Assembly: GCF_029227915.1 (NCBI RefSeq)
Contig: NC_079877.1
Location: 13,701,351 to 13,765,350, forward strand
From: Hydractinia symbiolongicarpus
Lineage: Eukaryota; Cnidaria; Hydrozoa; Anthoathecata; Hydractiniidae
Direction: 5' to 3'
DNA length: 64,000 nucleotides
The first letter of the stretch is position 1. Each line of letters starts with the position of its first letter. The position numbers and the translations under genes were made by a program. Under the pieces are notes generated by a model, which was not told the DNA's origin, did not search any database, and saw only the letters and a program-made list of their open reading frames with translations. Below, in pieces: positions 59,701 through 64,000 of the stretch.

Positions 59701-62700
59701 ATAATTTTCGCAGTTTTCCAATCTGATGGAACCAGGCCACTGGATAGTTACTAATTTATCACATATGTTAATGGAGCTGCTAATGCTTTACTGCAATCTC
59801 TTAAAATAAAACTGGGTATTTGATCGATACCAACTGCCTTTGTGCATTTTAAAGATTTCATAATGTTCATTACAGTCTCGACAGATACTAGTTGTAACTT
59901 GAAACATGTAGTGGTGCGACATTTAATTGTAAAATGACATCGCCAGGCAAAGTTACGTAACGGCATTGATAAACATTTTAGCGTCTTAATAATGGATGAG
60001 AAAAATTGACTAAAACCATTCGAGATTTGCTCAGGTTCGGATGTTGAGCCATTTTTAGTTTTAAAAAAATGTGTTTTTTTTGTTTTACTAGGATATAATT
60101 TCTTTATTGTAGACCAAAAGTTATCTGGATTATTTTCGTTTTCTTTTATTAAGTTATAATGGAAGTCGGCATGTTATTCACATGTTTACCCATTTTAATA
60201 AAGTCACGTTTATCATTCTTGGATCTACTTTTCCTTGATTTTCGATACAGTTGATCTCTTTTGTCCATTTTACGTCAGTTAACCAAGGGCTTGGCTTCCC
60301 TTGTGCCTTCTTGGTTGTATTTGAAATCATTGGATCAATAAGTGTTTGCATAACATTTTTCATGATTCTCCATGCTTCGTTAGCGCTCGATGAATTATAA
60401 ACTTCACTCCAGTCACATGCTTCTAAGTAATAATTCCTCATATTCCTGCATTTTATCGTTTTGTGTTTATATTTGATATGAATAATTTTCCGGGTGCAGC
60501 CAACCATATCATGATCACTGTATGCTGTAGGTATTACTATCGATTCTCTAATAGATAATGGATTATTTAATGTCTCGGACTGATGGTCTATATGCGAGTA
60601 TGGCTTTGTATGAGCTGTTTGAGACCAAAGACTTCTAACGTAGCTTTTATGTCGTCATGATTACCACTCTTCAGATAATTAACATTAATGTCTCCCATAA
60701 CAATCATTTCATTGCAGTGTTTGTTTGCATTTGATAACAACTCTTAAAATATTTCACAACAGTGAGGATGTAAATATTTTGAGTTATCCGGGGGTTGGTA
60801 AACAATACAAATCAGAAATGATTTTGTCTTTGGAGGCATTATTTCCAGCCACAGAGCTTCAATTTCCTTATTTTCAAGATCTTCTCCTCTTTTCCAGTGC
60901 TCTCCTTCAACAAATTTATTTGAGATGTATGCTGCAACGCTTCCACCAATACCTTTAGTTGGATCTCTTCTTACAAAGGAATAATTATTTAATTTAAACA
61001 GCTCCTCCGGTTCAGTGATGTTTGTATGCATTTCACTAAGGGTCAGCACATCGATATTTTCAAAACTTGAACAAAGTTCTGTAATGTTATTAATATTATT
61101 CCATAATTCTCTTACGTTATGATGAAATAAGTGCAGTCCTTTCAGTGATGTAATTCTTTCTAGGTCAGGGTTCAATCGGAGATTACCAGGTCCCGGGCAC
61201 TGCTTAATATCTCCACAAAGTAAAAGTGATATATCAAAGTATAAATATCGTAAGCGCGACTTGTATTTGAACTTTCTGTCATGAAGCCATAAAGTTGGCG
61301 TAAAGAAATTCTCTCTTTCCTCTACTATAATTACAGTATCAAAATTTAAGCATATCAGACGAAGTGCAGCAGTTCTTCTTTATCCCTAATGATATTATAA
61401 CTATCTAGCAGTTTTAGATATGATATTCACAGCAAGCTGCAAGAGCATGACCGTTCTCTTCACAGCAATTTAAAACCATGCTAAACTTGGCAGTTGCCTA
61501 AAAATGATTTTTTGTTGCCTAAATAACTAATTCAGCCAAAATTGGTCTACAAAATTAAGACTGCCTCCTTTTTGACAAAGATTGTCACTATTTTAAATTA
61601 GAACAGAAGGAAAAAATTAAATTGCCTTGTTAGTTAACATAAGCGCATTCTTAACATTTTTTTAATACCAAAACATTTTTTGTCACCTAAATACTGTTTA
61701 TCCCAAATTAGTATGAAACTGTTTTTTGAACAACACAGAGAAGAACAAAAAACATGCTTGCATCACGTCACTTTTTTCCCTATTCTGATGGAAAAACTGT
61801 ATAGAACTAATAATTTATACTTTTTAGTGATTTTTAAACAACTCATATCTTCAAGGACGTAACGTTCTCCCTTCTATATTTCAGTTAAACCACAAATCTG
61901 GTACATGGACAGTGACCCAGTAGAACTTAACATTGGAGACAATGCAACGGTAACGTGTGGAATTCATGGGGATCCATTATTGGAAAGCAATTTAAACTGG
62001 ACGAAGATACAAGGAGGTTCTAGCTCCTTTACTAACCAAACTGTTTTGCATTATTCAAATACATCAATTACCTACAGAAACCACTCATTAATTATCACAT
62101 CAGCTACGAAGAATGACTACGGTAAATACAGATGCTATGGTTGGAATGATCTAGGTGTAGCTTCAAGGGATATCACTGTTTATATAAAGTGTACGTATAT
62201 TTTTCATAGTGCTATATCTTTTTTGTACGCAATTTGAACTTAGTGTACAAAATTAGTGTAGTTAGTATTCACACAAAATCTTGTTCAAAAATAAGAATTA
62301 AAACTTATTTTTTATCTTTTCTTTGGTTTTACGAACACAGGTCCTGCAACAATCAGTTCATCAAACCTTGTGTATCCAAGTGAGGAAGTTTCGGAATATG
62401 AAGTAAAAAAGCTCACATGCACTGCTGATGGATATCCAAAGCCTGTGATAACATGGAAGAACGATGGGGTGGCAATACCAGTCACTCCAACTGTAACTGC
62501 AACAAATGACTCCATATGGCATGTCACCAGCACCATAAGTGTCAATTTGACAAGAACATATGCTGGCATCGTGGAATGTTTTGCCTCAAATGGCATATCA
62601 CCTGATGCTTCAAACACTACAAATCTGTTATTAAAATGTAGGTTCTTTAGTTTAAAGTAGATACAAAAAAGTTACACCAAGACAGGCAGGCCTGTAAAAA

Positions 62701-64000
62701 ATTTTTTAAGAGAAGTAATTTGTTAAAAAGATAAACACTTATATATAATTTTTATTTAAATGAAATAGTAACAATGAAAATGATTGGTCACTAAAATATA
62801 CTATTTGCTGTAAAAAATAGTGTCAATACTTCAAAACATTCCAAAACTCAGCAATCAAATTTGTATTTAAAATAAATAAAAGAAAACTTCTTTGTGAGAA
62901 CTGATACTTATTTTGGTTTTACAGGTCACTATTTCACTAGTTTATCTAAGAGCCAGGTTATTACAGGGCAAACATAATTGAAGAAACAGGCCTGGAAATT
63001 TGACGGAAACAATAAAGACAGTAACGATAAATTGTGTCCCTTGGACAATAGTTCAAATTATAATAATTTTATATTATAATATATATATATTTATATTATA
63101 ATATTTTACTACTATGGAGTAGGTCTTGTCAGTAACTTAGGGTGATTATGAAATGGTTCTCCACTTATTTATCGGTTTAAAGCTAATTGTTACCGTCGTT
63201 AACGTATCGTTTCCGCAAGGTCTTCTTTACGGAAACGACAAAACGTTTTGATCGTTTTCGTCAGCTTCAAATCACGGTAACGATGGATCGTTTCCCTAGA
63301 CTCAACAAATATCCAGGCATAAAGAAATCTAAAATTTAGAACATGATTGAGACAATTTATTATCACTATCATTTTTTGTTTACAGAAACATTACAGGAAT
63401 ATTTCCTTCTATCACATTAAATATGTAAAAATATTCCATATTCTAGACCAACCAGTGCCAACTTTAACTGCTATAGACATGAGGATTTTTGAAGACAGCG
63501 GTAACAGGAAATTCACTACAGCTGTTGGTGACACAGTAGTATTGTTTTGCACTGCACATGGCTACCCAAAGCCAACACTGACTTGGTTCAAAGGAGGGGT
63601 GGACTTAACAGGTAATGTTATTAAAAACAAGACTGAGGTTAACAACACACAAAGTTGGACTGTCACAAATTGGATTTCCATAACTTCAATAACAAAGAAT
63701 AATAATAATGATCTATATGAATGTAAAGCAAGTAATGACGTTGGAAGTGACTCCTCATCATTAACAGTTTTAGTTTGTAAGTTTTAATTATTTTGATTAA
63801 ATAATTGTCAACATATCTGTATATGCAATTGCTTGTAGTAACAGTAAGTAAACAAACAAATAAGCCATCAAAACAACCCAAATGTATTTTATTGCATATT
63901 TCTTTTTTTGTGCAGTAAATGGTGAATTCACGGCTGTTCCCATCGATCCTCTATGTTCCATAGTTGGTTCTGATATTTATTTTGACTGGCAATACACGTA
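53687..64000 (+). CDS. Immunoglobulin-superfamily receptor/adhesion gene, at least seven domains (partial)
   Basis: Exons: 53718-54083, 55133-55468, 55802-56080, 61885-62190, 62341-62637, 63447-63776 and 63916 past the edge. Each encodes one domain and every junction is phase 1. Domain 1 is V-like (SCGTDKELIWKYD, then GRLQYVENAGIKISNL and DEGIIRVEVDYE) but the F-strand position that is normally Tyr-x-Cys reads Ile-Arg-Val, so the usual disulfide is missing. Domains 2-6 are I-set/C2-like with Cys, Trp and Cys: ICNISSSPAATIKWYKDG/GNITC, SCLAYSIPDPSYEIW/GNYTCKA, TCGIHGDPL/GKYRCYG, LTCTADGYPKPVITWKND/GIVECFA and FCTAHGYPKPTLTWFKGG/LYECKAS. The seventh exon again looks V-like (DPLCSIVGSDIYFDWQY). 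Many N-glycosylation sequons. Ends in an unseen part; membrane anchoring is unknown. Likely cell-surface recognition or adhesion; an allorecognition-type role is only a hypothesis. Confidence 0.88.
57655..57995. repeat. Direct repeat and TCAT-rich microsatellite at the LINE 3' border
   Basis: The phrase TTTAAAATAATGTCTTTACA at about 57658 recurs, with one change, near 57966, followed in both by GGATGRCC. Between them is a TCATTCATTCAT-type run at 57905-57950. The microsatellite could be the 3' tail of the minus-strand LINE that lies to its right. Confidence 0.5.
57960..61390 (-). pseudogene. Long broken LINE with endonuclease and RT, antisense in an Ig-gene intron
   Basis: Minus strand, in the intron between Ig domains 3 and 4. 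From the 5' side: an N-terminal stretch ending in LLLCGDIKQCPGP (2A-like). An apurinic-type endonuclease follows (FHHNVRELWNN, VLTLSEMHTN, GGSVAAYIS, LICIVYQPPD, GDINVNYL and the SDHDMVG motif near 60510). The RT comes next (NNEYGFRARRSTNLA, VYIDLSKAFDTLSH, TVGVPQGTILGPLLFLLYFND, KYTDDTVLF as the catalytic box) with a C-terminal tail (ILNDNNIT, TDYGRHAFKF). At least five frame breaks or stops. CR1/L2-like layout; exact clade not settled. Confidence 0.9.

Noticed and set aside
58977-61390. Intact LINE or host gene in the Ig intron
   Set aside because: The endonuclease and RT parts are spread over several frames with stops, so this is a dead copy.

Overview
The window looks like AT-rich nuclear DNA of an invertebrate metazoan. 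I read it as a cnidarian, probably a hydrozoan, but that is inference: genes have many short exons with GT-AG introns, introns are full of SINE, LINE and MITE remnants, there is a eukaryotic tRNA-Lys, and the gene families are animal ones (RFX factor, CSN6, ASB, executioner caspase, immunoglobulin-superfamily receptor). No operons, prokaryotic signals or CRISPR arrays are present.

Layout. 1-4.0 kb (-): an RFX transcription factor closest by eye to RFX4, eleven exons, 3' end cut by the window edge. 6.7 kb (+): tRNA-Lys(UUU). 7.3 kb: a MITE flanked by TA. 8.0-12.0 kb (-): a complete ten-exon COP9 signalosome subunit 6 gene; the exons add to 333 codons plus stop. 12-17.6 kb: intergenic repeats (LINE tails, a tRNA-derived SINE, an imperfect inverted-repeat element, a reverse-transcriptase fragment). 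17.6-32.0 kb (+): a gene of about 35 exons, many tiny, encoding a coiled-coil protein of about 1137 residues that I do not recognise; its introns hold a 19-bp minisatellite, a GTT/GTC repeat tract and a very small foldback element. 33.0-36.4 kb (-): a three-exon ankyrin-repeat plus SOCS-box gene (512 aa, ASB3-like layout). 36.5-40.2 kb: an end-to-end PIF/Harbinger transposon with 17-bp terminal repeats and 3-bp target duplication, carrying a frameshifted transposase and a convergent Myb/trihelix-like gene, inserted just upstream of the ASB start codon. 40.7-41.4 kb: a dead pogo/Tigger-type transposase. 43.3-44.2 kb (-): an intact single-exon executioner caspase, with clusters of TCGCGA words on both sides. 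46-53 kb: MITE and LINE remnants, including a three-layer nest of one LINE interrupted by a second LINE and a SINE. 53.7-64 kb (+): an immunoglobulin-superfamily gene with one domain per exon and every junction in phase 1, running off the right edge; a 3.4-kb broken LINE sits antisense in one of its introns.

The host genes do not form an obvious pathway. The most interesting host loci are the immunoglobulin gene, whose first domain is V-like but lacks the usual second cysteine, and the unrecognised coiled-coil gene. The mobile DNA adds a degenerate 2A-like motif at the N-terminus of a LINE protein, tandemly duplicated small exons in the Harbinger accessory gene, and a perfect palindrome kept at the 3' end of a LINE family. 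All exon boundaries were placed by eye from splice consensus, reading-frame continuity and family similarity; no search was run.
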